Shown here piece after piece: positions 11,601 through 24,666 of a stretch of DNA of 64,000 nucleotides. The translations under genes were made by a program, and so were the position numbers. Location: NCBI GenBank assembly GCA_008360975.2, contig CM039179.1:60736666-60800665 (forward strand), written 5' to 3'. Source of the stretch: Lichenostomus cassidix (Eukaryota > Chordata > Aves > Passeriformes > Meliphagidae). The notes under the pieces are model-generated. The model saw only the letters and a list, made by a program, of their open reading frames with translations, was not told the origin of the DNA and did not search any database. Position 1 is the stretch's first letter. Each line of letters starts with the position of its first letter.

Positions 11601-12404
11601 TGTCTTCATAGAACACCCACCCTGGCCTTTTGTGCTCATCTTAGCAGCCCCACCACATCCTCCTATCCCTAAATTGCAATTTAGGAATTTTTTCAAAGTG
11701 TTTTCAGCTTCCTTGAGCCCTGGCTTGGTTCTCTTAGCTGCTGAAGACAGTTTTCCTGGAGTTTTGTTTGTGATTTCATGAAGTTGAGGATGTGCTTCAA
11801 AAGCTGTGGTGCTGGCCTAAAGCCATATTCTCTATGGTGGTGCAGACAGTTTGTTGGTGTACTCAGCAATGCAGTTTATTCTTTCTCAGTGCCAGTTCCA
11901 GTTTAGCTGAGAATTAGCCATGTGTTCATTTAAATACAGGATATGGTGGAAGTCTTTCACTCAGCCTTTGTGCTAAACCAGGACTAGTCATCTTCTTTTT
12001 TTGACATCCAATTTGAGCACAGACTACTCAAAATATTCCTACAGTAAAGTGCAAAGAGGAGGGGGAGTAACTCCTCAGATAAATTTCATTAAGAAAGTCT
12101 TTCTTATGAAGGTGGCCATTGGCTGGTTTTAAAGGAGAGAGCTTTAAAACTTTACCACATTTTCCAAAGTGGTATTCATCTCACCCAGGTGGAGGCACTT
12201 AAATGCAAGCAGTAACTGAGACCCATGGCCACCTGAGGTCACTCATGCAGCTGATGGAGGTAGGCAGGATTGCCAGAGGGTTAAGGTCTTTTCTGCCGAG
12301 TGCAGAGCACCTGGAGTGGCCAAGGTTAGGTGGGAAGAGTCAAGGCCTGAGAGATGGTCACATCACTTGGTGAATGGCTGAACAGAGAGCTTTGGATGGA
12401 ACCA
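8620..12404. other. Intergenic, nothing recognised
   Basis: No domain, RNA gene or repeat family was recognised. Three overlapping antisense open frames at 8828-9366 (95, 61 and 84 codons) do not join into a single reading and show no known motif. The region is unique-looking, moderately AT-rich sequence. Confidence 0.6.
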
Positions 12405-13590
12405 AGGGGAAAAAAATGCAAGTTTATGACTTTTGGAATAAAGGGCAGGCAATTTGGGGGAACACTAGGATGTTGTGAGGCTATGCAGGGAGAAAAGTAA
12501 AAGGGTCAAACCCCAAATATAAATTAATCTGGTTACTGTAATAAAAAATGTTTCTATAAGTTTGTCAGCAACAAAAGGAAGGCTAAGGAGAGTCTTGATC
12601 TTTAACTGGATGCAGGGGTAAACAGTGACAAAGGACAAGGAAAAGACTTCAGATACTTAATGCCTTCATTTCCTCAGGCTCTAATAGTAAGATCAGTTGC
12701 TTTTATGGTGCCCAGCCCTGTGAGGTGGAAGAGAGGAACAGGGAGCAGAATGAAGCCCCCATAATCTGAGGGTGGATGGTCAGTGACTTGCCCCATCACT
12801 TAGACACACACAAGCACAAGAGCCAGTTGGGATCCACCCAAGGATGATGAGGGAGATGGTGGAACTGCTCACCAAGGCACTTCCCATCATCTACCAGCAG
12901 TCCTGGCTAACTGGGAATCAACTCGCTAACCTCCAGTCAACTGGAAAGAGGGTCTGGGAAGCTATAGGCCTGTCAGCCTGACCTCGGTACTGGAAGGTTG
13001 GGTTATGGAGCAGATCCTCTTGAGTGCCATCAAGTGACACGTGCAGAACAACCAGGGGATCAGGTCCAGCCAGGATGGGTTTATAAAAAGCAGGTTCTGC
13101 TTGACCAGCCTGATCTCCTTCTGCGACAAGGTGAACTGCTTAATAGCTGAGGGAAAGGCTGTTGTCTACATCGACTTTAGTAAAGCCTTTGACACAGTTT
13201 TGCACAACATTCTCCTAGAGAAACTGGCTGCTCATGGCTTGGATGGGTGCTGGGTTATAAACTGCTTGGATGGCCAGGCCTGGAGTTTGGTGTTGAATGA
13301 GTTACATCCAGTTGGTGGCCAGTCACTAGAGATGCCCCCAGGGCTCAGAACTGGGGCTGGTCCTGTTTAATATCTTTATTGATTATCTGGACAAGGGGAT
13401 GGAGTGCAGCCTCAGTCAGTTTGCAGAGGACACCAAGTTGAGTAGGAGTGATGCTCTGTTGGAAGGCAGGAAGGCTCTGCAGAAAGATCTGGACAGTCTG
13501 GATTGACTCAGGCCAATCGTGTGAGATTTAACAAGGAAAAATTCTGGGTCCTGCACTTGAGTTAGAACAACCCTGTGCAGCCCTACAGCC
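12405..13590 (+). mobile_element. CR1 LINE, degenerate reverse-transcriptase segment
   Basis: This is the longest CR1 piece in the window. It runs from the linker between endonuclease and RT (for example 'tgcagggagaaaagtaaaag', 12484-12503) through most of the RT domain. An open frame at 13041-13370 still reads VVYIDFSKAFDTVLHN, an RT motif with the first catalytic Asp followed by the SKAFDTV signature. A short stretch after a frameshift reads [11 protein letters not shown], then [12 protein letters not shown], where the catalytic F-A-D-D box has become F-A-E-D. Stops and frameshifts break the frame on both sides. The 5' half, the C-terminal part of ORF2 and the 3' UTR are absent. It is dead. 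Confidence 0.88.
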
Positions 13591-15825
13591 ATTCATGCAG
13601 CCTCAGAGTTAGGGATTAGGCACCAAGCATGTTTTTAACATTGCATCTGAGGTTTCTGTCCTGTGCCACTTGAAGCCTGTGGCACAACTCCAGCTGAGCT
13701 GAGCATCAGCATGGCAGAGGACTGTAGGTAGAGTGCACAAATAGTAGAAGCAAATCTCTCCAAATTTGTTGCAAATATATACATTTTGGTTTTTGGTTTT
13801 TCAGCCTTTCTATGCCTCTGGTTTCATAGATTTTTTATGCTTTTGGTGCAAAAAGGTAAAATTTAAAAACTTTAAAATCATCAGAAAAATATAATTGGCA
13901 GAAATGTTTTCTAAATGCAAATTGAACATCTTCCGTTTGATCGTGGGCTATGCCAAAGCTCTAAGATACATCTTTGATCTTATGGCAGTGTCTGGAGAAA
14001 TTATGGGATTCTAATATGGAATAATAGATTCTCATCAAGACTTCTAGCTTTAGGAAATTGTTTAATCTCCATTCTCAGTCGCTGTTTCTTTGATGCAGCT
14101 GTGACTGAAGGGTCCCAAGTGCTGGAAAAACAGCTCACCAGCTCAGAACAAAGCTGATTATGTAAATTGTGCATTAAGATTCAGTTGCAATTTAATTTTA
14201 TTCTGTAAATAAATATCCCATTAACATCCATCTGTTAAAAGGCAGGTAAAACATTTTCAAAACCTCCATTGCTATGGCAGATGTGACTGTACCATAAATA
14301 GCGAAGGTGTGGTGGTGTGAGGATGTCAAAGTATAAACTGTGAAGCACGTTTTAAGAAGTAATGAAGGTGATAACATTTAATTATTACAAAAGAGACCTT
14401 GTCTGATTGAGACAGACAGGGCTTCCATTTGTGTTGTTCTGTTTGCATTATGCAAAATGCTTTCTCTTATCACCGTCTCCAAGATCACTAATAATTATAG
14501 CTCATTAATTCACTGAAAACAGAAAAACATTTCAGCTGATGAAGGTCATTACTGCATTATGTCCAAGCCTTTTGCTTAATATCTTTTTATTTCAACAGCT
14601 TAGTTGAGAGTAGTCATTTTCCCTTGGTCTAGCTGGTACTTCACCGCCAACACTGTTAATAGATTGTACTGATCAGGAACAGAATGATGAACCCTGTCAG
14701 GTTTTCTAAATTAGTCTTCAAAGTGTATGAGAAGGTTCAAGTGCTCTTAACCCATAGCTATTTTTAACTATTTTAAAAGTCAGAGATTTCATATGCACTG
14801 CAAAAGAGTACTTGACAAGGCAGCAGCCAGTGGATTGGAGCAAATGTCACTTATACTGGAAGTATAAAACCCTGTGTGTGTGTGTATCAGCTGGAGATTA
14901 GAAACAGGTTCCTTATATATTCTTAGAGATCCTGAAGGAGGAATTGTGACAGTGTTAATTTAATTCCATAAAGAGAATGGAAAATTTTTTTCTCTGTCAC
15001 ACTGTAGGGAATGGTTAGAGGTAGTGCATTGCTGTACATCTCCAAGATGGAACAAGCAAGGAGAAATTACAATTCTTCAAGGTACCATCAGACTTGAGCA
15101 CAACATTCCAGTGTTCTGCTCTTCTACCTAAGCTCCTTGTTTATGGAAATCTGCACCATATGTGCAAACCCTCCCTGCTTGGCAGATGCTGGCCTTAGGC
15201 ATAAAATGACATGTCTGTAAATACCTAATTGTTGATACAACAAAATGCTACATGCCATGCAAAAGCTGGCAGTCTAATTCCTGGTAAAACCAGTACTGCA
15301 TTGAAACCTTTTTATAAGAGCAAATAAAAGCAGAGTCTGGCACCAAGTTTCAAGAATGGTTTGCTGCTCAGTTTAAGTGTATTTGCAAATCCAAGACAGC
15401 TCAGTTGTCCTCCAGATATCAGATATCACGAGGTATGTCCTCATTCCTTCCAGTTTTCCAAAGGAAGTGTGAGGTCATGGGGACTGTAGTTGCAGCTGAA
15501 GAATATGGCTGATATTACAAGCTCTTCCCATGCACCAGTACACAGCAAGACTGTTTTTACTGTACATTTTCTCAGCAATCTTAGGTTTTTATCATCAACT
15601 GGATTTTATGGTGGTGTGGGTGTTTGGCAAGGAGCAGGGGATCATGCAGATTTGATCACCTTCCATGTTCCCAGCTGTCACAGGTGAAGTTCGATTAGAA
15701 AAGGGATGTTATCCCACCCCACCAGGCCAGAGACAGAGCTCTGACTGGGCATAAGGACCTCTAAATGGCCTTGAGCTTTGCTGTATTTCAGCAGTTCAGG
15801 AAATGGTTGGATAATGGCTATGAAC
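13591..15825. other. Intergenic, AT-rich, nothing coding
   Basis: No coding signal was seen. About 14140-14620 is AT-rich, with many ATTA/TAAT words and few CpG, resembling conserved non-coding enhancers, but conservation cannot be judged here. A small (TG)n tract lies at 14873-14885. Confidence 0.55.
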
Positions 15826-15878
15826 CATAGAATCTTTTGGGTTGGAAAGGACTTCTAAGATAATTGAGTCCAATCAAG
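15826..15878 (-). mobile_element. CR1 LINE 3' end, short antisense remnant
   Basis: The plus strand reads 'catagaatcttttgggttgg' and then 'gagtccaatcaag', which is the reverse complement of the standard CR1 3' terminus. Only about 50 bp is recognisable, so this is a severely 5'-truncated copy. Confidence 0.8.
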
Positions 15879-16867
15879 GCTAATACGGATCTCTCTTGAA
15901 TATCCACCCTTCTCTCCCCTTCTCCACTACACCTACAGGCACATCTTGGACAGGGACAGCTTCTCCATCATACATCCTCTAAGAGTGCCAGGCTGCAAAG
16001 ATACTGAAGTCTGGAGAAACTGGACTGTAAGAAGGGAAGGTACATTGGACATCATCGCTGCCAGGAAAGCTTTGCTCAGGTGTGGCCTGAGGGACCCTGG
16101 GGTGTTTCTTGGACCTAACACCAGTGTGAAATACAGCACACCAACACAGTCCTGCTCAAGAAGGTTTGACACTCAGTTTATTACATTATTAAGGCTGATG
16201 TGCTCTGGTAAGGTGGCAGTGGGGGAAGCTGCAAGTGACCCTGCTAGAGAACATCTCCAGAGCCGGAGCATTATATTGACCAAGACTGCCCAGGAAAGTA
16301 TTCCTTTTCAGGCACTGACACTAACTATTCTGTGAGTGGAAAAAGCCCAGACTCTTCAAGGGAATATTAAAAAAATACAGCATGGATGCACACAATACAT
16401 GAAGCTGCTCCAGGCAAATATACAGTCATAGATAAAGCATTTGTTGCACAATCTGTACTCTTTTACGACATATCATGTGGTCTTGCTTTCAAGATTCAGA
16501 TATAAAATGTAAATTGTCTGAAAAAAAGAGAAAAAGTATCTCTCTCCTCTTACTCTTGACAGCTCGTGTCACAGCTTGGCTCAGCCCCTCTGCTCACGAT
16601 ATGACACATCTTCTCACCATATTCCTAATGTCTCCTCAGACCTTGTCCACTCTCAGCCCTTAGACCTCAAGAGCTTTACCTGGGACAGGTTACTCTAAGT
16701 AATGTAACATACATTTTGAAGCTGACACTTTTTTGAAGCATGAGGTTCCCAGGGACTCTTGGATATGTCACTGCTATTGCCAGTATTTGAAACTGGGCTT
16801 GGATTTCACATAATTTCAGGAAAGTAGTTGAATACAAAACTGATCAGGGCTATTTCTGTTATGTTTA

Positions 16868-16882
16868 TTTTTTTTTTTTTTT
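16868..16882. repeat. Homopolymer (T)15
   Basis: Uninterrupted run of 15 T. Confidence 0.9.
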
Positions 16883-19145
16883 GGCAGGGAATAAGAAACT
16901 TGCTGTAGCTGATGGGTTTTCCATCTTGCAGCAGGCAGAGAGCAGTCAGACTTCTGGGGCTGGGTGGGCTTGCTGAATGTCCCCCTTCACCCCACAGTCC
17001 CAAAGGGACATTTCCAATTCATTACATGTTCCCTATCCAGAATGAAAATCTTTTTAAAGGAGGATTTTTAGAAGACACATGTTATTCTAATCAGATGCCT
17101 CTGTGAACTTTGCAGCAGAGAGGCCAAGGACTGTTGGCAAGCTTTATTGAGTATGACTTTAATGCATTAGATTAGAAAGCACTCAATTTAGCTGGTTGTT
17201 TTTCCTGATTTGCTTGGCTACTCCAACCATCTTCCCCTCCCGCTTCTTTATTGTGATGGAGATGCCGCGAGGCTGGCATGCAGAAAAGGCTTCATGTCAG
17301 CATATTCAGGGTCCTGAAGGCAAGAAGCATCTATGATTGCATAGCACAATGATGAACAGAATTCCAGGGCTTCCTAATTAACCTACCTAATTTATCTTCT
17401 CTCCGTATGGTAAATTGCAAGTTAAATACAAGAGAGGGGTAACTCAAGGCCTCATTTTCAGAAGGTCAGCCTTGCAATTTGCACAGACTCTTTCCACTTG
17501 GGATTGAAATGCAAGCTCAGATAAAACTGTTGCCACCTTCAGCTATTTGCTGGGATAAATGGGAGAGGAAAGATGCAAGTACACAGACAAGTGTTTTGCA
17601 AGTTCAAATATAGAGATGCAAATTTTACAAGCAAAATAATGTCATCAGGCAAAAGGGCGGGCCAGACTTTGCTCTGTTTGAAATGTTTCCTGTCAATAAT
17701 GTAGCTTTGAGATTTCTACCACTGCAGCTTGTGGCAAATCTGTAGGGTGAGTACAGCCACAGGGCTGTTGCTCCAACACAGTGGGAATTGACTTAGATGC
17801 AGCCCAGAAGTGCATAGGTGAGGAGGGCCGTGCTATGCTAATAAGACCTGCCACCTTCTTTTAAGCTTCCTTAGTTCCCAGCAGGACAGACTTGCTCAGA
17901 CATGGAGCTGTACTAATTTTTTCTCAATAGAAAAACCAGCCAGGTATGGCTGAAGTCCCTTGTGTTTGCCTGTACCTAGCTGAGTTCTCCATGAAAAGGG
18001 AGACATCATGTTAGAAAAGTTGGTATATCAGTATGGGTTGCAAAGAGTCTTTCCCCCTGAAGCCAAAAGACATGTTAGTTCTGGCCTTGCAAGAAGTGAT
18101 TTGCAGAACGTGTGATTTAGGCAAAGGAACTGATTACAAGCCCCTATCCCAGGATTAGCACCCCCCTGGAATGTCAACCCTCAGATTTCAAAACTTTACC
18201 TCATCCACTCCCTCCATGCTTTTAGACACCGAGTGTCCCAGCACAGCAGCGCCCAGTAACAGCTTTGTGCTGCTCCACTACTTTGCTGGAGGGGAACACA
18301 TGGTTTTCAAGAGAGAAAGAAGGCAAAGGAAGGGAGAGGGACAGGGAGAGAACTGTGGGCCATCTGTAGGACTTGCTTCCAGCCCAATGGCTGTGATAGA
18401 GGGACAGACAGCACCCAGTTGCTCTGGGAGAGATGGGGTGAAGGCAGAGACCAAAAGGCAGCTGCCTGGTAATTTTTTTAAAAAAATTTTTACAGTGCTT
18501 TAATAAAAGATATCCCCAGTAACAGTCTCCAGGAAAGGGATTTAAACACATGCAAAACAGTCTGCAGACCTATCCATTTTACCTTAGGGCTTGACACACC
18601 CTGGAAGACGGCCAGGCTCCTTGACAACTTCTTGGTCTGCAGAAAGGGTCTTAGCTGCCTGCTGCATTCAGCCTTGGGGAAATGAGTCTTGGGGCTTGGG
18701 CTGCAGCACTGCAGCCTCTCACAGAGCTCCAACATTGCTTGGGATGACCTTATTTGCTGGGGGATTGCTCATCTGCAGCAACAGCCTTCCTTTTGGCCTG
18801 GCCTCTGGCCCTCCTCTGTTATTAAGCTAACCAATAAGTGTGCCATGTAAATACCCCAGGAAATACTGTGGTTGGCATTTTCCCAGCCATTTGAGCTCTA
18901 TTGCTTCCTCAGCACCACAGCTTCACCATCCCACGTCTATTTTAACAGGCTGTGTTGTCACTAACACAGGCAGCAAGAGTGGAGACAAGGCACTCTTGCA
19001 AATACACTTAGCAGAGGTAAAATGAAGGTGAAGAGGCACAGTTCATGCTTGTTTAATTATTTTTCTGGATAATCTGTTTAAAACATAATTCCAACTTATT
19101 ACACATAAATGTATAAAATATATATAAGTCACATGTACAAGTGTG

Positions 19146-19170
19146 CACACACACACACACACACACACAC
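19146..19170. repeat. (CA)n microsatellite
   Basis: Twenty-five bases of perfect CA, preceded by GTGTG and followed by GCGTATATAT. The whole stretch 19141-19180 is nearly pure alternating purine-pyrimidine. Confidence 0.95.
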
Positions 19171-19227
19171 GCGTATATATGGAATTCAATATAAATAGTT
19201 TCCAGGTCCTTTAAAGGTGTCCAGGAA

Positions 19228-19259
<32 letters not shown>
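19228..19259. repeat. (AACT)n tetranucleotide microsatellite
   Basis: About eight perfect tandem copies of a 4-bp unit (CTAA/AACT), about 58 bp downstream of the (CA)n tract. Likely polymorphic in length. Confidence 0.95.
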
Positions 19260-20814
19260 GCCCTTACAAGATGGGTTTTTTTGATGTTTACAAAGGATAG
19301 CCATGCGCTCAACTATGCAGCAAAGACACTGGTAACGGACAGTCTTGAAAGCACAGTCCCAATAATATTTACACAGCACTTTGAAGCTTCACAGTGAGCT
19401 GAAAACACAAATAAATCCCATGAACTGAACAGCTTGGTAGTGCTACCTGCCTCTTTCAAAGGGATTACAAAGGAAGAAATGCCGCCACTATCGGCAAACT
19501 GGCTTCAATTTTTCCCTGAAGAAAGAAATCAATGACTTGAGCTCAAAGCTGAAAATACGTGGTTCTCAAGTTTCAAGGAAAAGATTGGCTTACCCTTGAG
19601 GAAGGTTGTAGGGACTCATCATGACTGCAGTGTCCAGCATGGGTGCAGGGAGTCTCCTGCCACCACCAACTACATGGGGGACCTGTGGCAGAATCCCCCG
19701 GGTGCTTATTTCCTTGGATATAAAGGAAGCCACAGCAATTGCTTTAGATGTAAACATCTACATTTTAAACTATAAAGCTGGGTGAGAGGTCTCTGATTCC
19801 TTACGCTAGAACATTTGCTGCTGCAAATTCCAGCTTTCTGCAGAAAAAAAGCTGACTAAGGAGCACGTTATTTTCTCTTCTCTAGAGGAAGACATAGCAC
19901 AGACACAGGTTTCCATCCTGAAAGTGTTTACAAGCCATTCCACTAATAACCCATTGAATAGTAAATGCACATTTGTGTATTCTGCTGAAACAGGATTTGA
20001 AGCAAACAAGGTCAGTCCACAGAAAATTCAGCTGGTGAAATCAAAGTGAAAAATAAAAAAGAAAGGTGACTATTTTTGCATTGTCTGTGACAAGGACTAA
20101 AATGAAACTCTGTGGTATGACATTTCACTAATATAAAACTTGCAGGAGAGCTAGCAAGAAAATGGTCATAAGCCAGTGACACACATTGCTTCATCTCTTT
20201 TGGCTCCATGTGCATGGATAGGCAAGAGCTCTGCACCACAATTTCCCTGTGCTTCTGGGACTGATACTACTGCTGATGCTGAAAAGTGTTTCTCCATGAT
20301 CCATGTTTGCAGTGTCATTTCCTAATGCAAAATTTGCTTTTGGGTAGAAACTCTTGGAGAAATTAAGTTGTGAGCAGCCAAGCTTGAAGCAATACTGCAA
20401 ATGGCACTAAGGATTCCTTGCAGTATTATACATGTTTCAGAGCAATGTACTTTAGTTTTTAGGGTAGATGACAAAAAAAAATAAATCTTTGATGAATTTT
20501 TCCCTTATTCTTTAGCACCTTAGATATATTGTAACATTTCTTGCACTCCTTTCTCATCAGAGTAGATATTTCATTTTAAATTTCATGGTATATTGGAAAG
20601 AAAAAATCCCAAAAACAAATGACAGAATAAATCTACAGGGAAAAATAAAGCAATGGATGGTCCCTCCAGTGACTTCTAAACATTAGAAGTGTCCACTTGA
20701 TTTCGTGGGTAATACATTTTTGAGGTGGTGAGAGCTACCTTGCTGTTTTACAGTCACTGCAGTTCAGGCATGAAGGTTTGGCTTTGAATTTTCACTTTAA
20801 TCTTTTTAGATCCA

Positions 20815-20868
20815 GAACAAAACAAACAAAAAAGAAACCATAAAAAACAGAAAAGAAAAAAAAAAGAA
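20815..20868. repeat. A-rich low-complexity tract
   Basis: Interrupted A-rich sequence with AAAC and AAAG units. It could be mistaken for a retroposed poly(A) tail, but the sequence before it matches no known transcript or element that I recognise. Confidence 0.75.
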
Positions 20869-23800
20869 GCTCAAGTAATAACATATTTCCTGGATTTTAG
20901 CCTGTCAAAGCACACAGCCCCCGCACTGGTGGCTCACACAATGTTCATCTGAGTGGGCAGTAAAAGTGGAGACAGAGCACTGAGCATAAAATTAACAAAT
21001 CATTTCAGTCTGACAGGGTTGAAGTTTACCTTTTATGCAAAGCATGACCACTACTCAGAAAGAGGGCACCATAAATGACAATCCTCCTGGATGCCTTCAG
21101 TCTTATTTTCTCGCTGGTGACCTTGGACAGCAACTGGGTGTTCTCCTAAAGTGCATGCTATAGCTCAGCAAGAAGTTTTGAGCTCAGTGTCAGAGTACTG
21201 AGTGAAATCAAATGGACCTTAATTTTGTCAAGGAACTCATACTAGGCGATTAGTTCCTTCCTTTCCTAAAAATTTGTTGATTTTAGACCATCAGTGGCTG
21301 GTACCAGGAGTTTTAAGCCTTTGTCACAGGGAGTTTCTTTCCTGGCCAATTAGTATGATCCAGCTCTTTATGGGGGACCAGAGACAATATGCCTTATAGA
21401 AGAAGTTACCTCTCTGTAATTACTGCAGAACTGGGGAAGGGTGAGTGGATATTCCAGATGTCAGACTCCAGGAATGGCACTAAGTGTCTCTTTGAGGTTA
21501 TGTCCTTTAAGATGCACACAGATTTAACCATACTACTCACATACATTTTCTCAAACATCCAGGGTTAGTGAGATGTGTTCCAAGCAGAGGATCATGGTGA
21601 TGCTGTCTCTGTGGCACAAGGGACACATTTTCCTGCCTGATCCTCTGTACCTCCAGGGTGTTATAAGGCAGGCTCAAGCAACCTAACTTGGAACTGTAGG
21701 ATAGAAACCATCATGATCTGTCCCTAATCTTGCTCTTTCCTTGGGTCCCTGGGCATTTCTGTTGTCATCAGTAGAGAGGACTTGTGTAGGTGTATACACT
21801 GGCTTCACCAGGGGAGGCACTTGGGAGGACTGACCAAGTCTGTTTGGATCAAGCAAGAAGTTTGCTGTGGAGGTTTCAAACTCAGATATGATCTGTGCTA
21901 TCTCCAGTGAAGGCAAATAGGCACCTTCAAGGTGCAAGACCTCTCCTAGCCCAGAGGCCCAGAAACAGTCAGGTGGGACAGATGCTAAATGCACCTGTTT
22001 CTCCCTACAGACAGTTAAAGTGGGCTGAGAGAGATGACAGCTCTGTTGGCACCCCAAGCTAGGTGAAACAAATCCCTGGCCCTTCTAGCCCAATTAGCAT
22101 CATGCAATCCCTCCAGATCGGCTTCACTGATGGACAGCTGTGATGTTAGCTAGCCCCAGAGCAGGGTGAAAGCACTGGTCACTTCCTAGCAAAGAGAAAA
22201 CCTCTGTAAGGTGGGCACTAGTATGTGTGTGTGTATATAGTAATAAAATCCTGTGTATTACTGGGTTTATACTGAGAGCCTAATTAGGAGCACATGCTCC
22301 TGGAGGGCAGGGTGCCCTAGCTATGCCAAGAGCCTCAGCTCCAGAGGAGGAGGAGGAGGGTAGGTGACTCCAAATATTGAAAGGTTTGAGTTGTGATATG
22401 ATGTCACTAGCAGCCAATGGGTAAAGCATGTCTGAGAGCCCTCCCTCGCCCTTTGATGGAAAGGGGCAGTCAGGCTCTAGCCTTTCATCCAGGCAGACAA
22501 TCTTTTGTACATCAAACCATGTTTCTTTCCCAGGACAGTGAGAGCTGTAGCCTGTAATGCATCATTCACTGCCTTCATATGCACACCTTGCAAATGCATC
22601 CCACCAAAGACAAAGCTATTCAGGCTACTCAAATCAAGGAAATTATCATTACCTGTAAAATTACTGCAAGCTGATTTTCTCATTAAAATTTCATTAATGC
22701 CTTTGATTTTTTTCCCTGACTGTGCTAAATCCCATACTTTAAAAAGCATCTCATTCCATTATATTTCCATTAACACTAGCCACCATATTAATAGCCTGAA
22801 AATACAGGTTGGTACGTTTGTGCTGCTAATGAGCATTGCCCTCCCCTTCTCAAAACACAGTTATGCTGTGAAAAATAAATATTACTGCTAATGCTTTGTA
22901 TTCCTCCCATGGACATATTTTAAAGACATCAGCAGGGTTTCCAGTTGATCTCAAAGGTCTCATCTGTGTTTGGTTTGGAAACCAAGCCACAGAGACTTAT
23001 TATTGTCTCCATTTGAGCACAGTCACAGCTGGGCTAACAAAAAGGAAGTGTCACATCAATGCAGGCTGCTACTTTGTCATCTTCTCCAGGCTTTGTAAAG
23101 GGTTTTTCCACAGGCAGAGACTCATTCTGGTGCTCCTCAGCAGGTCTTGCTGACCCTTACAGTGGCAATGAGTCCCCTGCCCTGTGGTGACTGCACTTCT
23201 CCAGGGGGAGTTCTCTGCTCCGCCTTATTCTCCAAACCTGGCCTTATCCTGCTGAAAGCTAGGAGCCCCATGTGGGGGCACTGGTGAGCACAGTGGCCTG
23301 AAAAACGGGGTGAAGGAGGCATTGACACCAGTGGGAGCTGGAAGAGGCCCCTCTGTCCTGTACAGTCCTTCCCTCTTGGTTGCCTTGCACACCTGCCTCT
23401 GTTCTTGCGAAGGTGTCAGCGGGGGAGGCTGCACAGGGCTCTCACTGGACCCAAGGATGGTGGAGGACACCAGAGAGGGGAGTGTTTCACCACATACCAA
23501 CATTGAACCTCATCTGAATGCTTGCCCCACCAGCTGCCAGCTGTGTTGTGGGGCTGCCTCTGTCCCTGTCCCCACAAGACATTGGCCATTTCAGTCTCTG
23601 CCATGGGCTGTGAGCTCCTTATTACAGAACATCCTTTCAGAGTGCTGCTGAGAAAGATGCCTTCACAGCCTGTGCCGCTGACATTAAAGGCAGCTTCTAG
23701 GGATGCTAAGATTTGGCTGGATCGGGAGCCTCAGAGACATCAGGATCACCCTGGTGTATGCAGATCATGCAGAATATAATCCCATTAAAAAAATTGCTCC

Positions 23801-24594
23801 TAATGTCTGCAGAACCAAGAAGGCAGAGGGACTGAAATGCCCTGGCATGCTGGCATTCTCCCTGACAGCATGCCTGCTTGCTGAGGATTCGCACCTGTCT
23901 ACACGGAAGCAAAAGTCTATGGATTGCTTCAGTGTCTTGCAAAACACCACATAGCCCCCAAGGGCTGGAAAAGGACCCCTGTGGTTGGCCTCCCCTGCAG
24001 TGTGGGTAGCCCTAGCGTGCTAATAAAGCAATCAGAGAGCACAGAGCTCTGCTATGCCAGTCACTATGCAAGCAGCACTGTTTACTTTCTTATGGTTTTC
24101 TAATTAGGGGGAGAGAAAAAGCAATATCCATGCCCGCCGTCTCCTGAGAGGAGATTGAATTTTAACACGTAAGTTACGGAAAAGATAGAGTTATCTTTTG
24201 TCGGGACCCAGACTAATCTCCCCTTTCCACAGGGAAGGATTAGGGTTAGGGTGGTAGGATTTGCAGTTTTAATCAGAAGAGGCTTGACAACTTTCATTGT
24301 CTGCTCCAGATTACTCTGGCGTCTCCATATCCTCCCATCCCTTTGAATAATGAGGAGCCGTGGACTGAATCCTATCTTAGTGATACTGCTGGACTTTTAT
24401 GGCTTTGTGAAAATTGGCAGTAACTTAGGCTGCTGCCTCTTCTTTCAGAGAAAAATGAAGGTTTTGTAGGCATTGAGCTCTTGCCCTGCTCCCTCCAGTG
24501 ACCCAAACAGTCTGGAGAACTTAATAAACATTTTTCTGCTGGTGGTGAGAACAGCAGGTCCAGTCCTGCCTGACTGGATGGATGATTGATAGAT

Positions 24595-24666
24595 GGAGAG
24601 GAGAGGAGAGGAGAGGAGAGGAGAGGAGAGGAGAGGAGAGGAGAGGAGAGGAGAGGAGAGGAGAGG
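24595..24666. repeat. (GGAGA)n pentanucleotide microsatellite
   Basis: About 14 perfect 5-bp units making a pure purine strand of about 72 nt. The short open frames crossing it (Arg-Arg-Gly-Glu-Glu repeats on plus, Ser-Pro-Leu-Leu repeats on minus) are artefacts of the repeat. Confidence 0.97.

Noticed and set aside
18471..18488. 18-bp palindrome of T7/A7
   Set aside because: Arises from adjacent T and A homopolymers; low complexity.
20815..20868. Possible poly(A) tail of a processed pseudogene
   Set aside because: Interrupted A-rich tract with C and G; preceding sequence resembles no transcript I recognise.
24240..24251. Two TTAGGG units resembling an interstitial telomere repeat
   Set aside because: Only two perfect hexamers with no degenerate extension; expected by chance in 64 kb.
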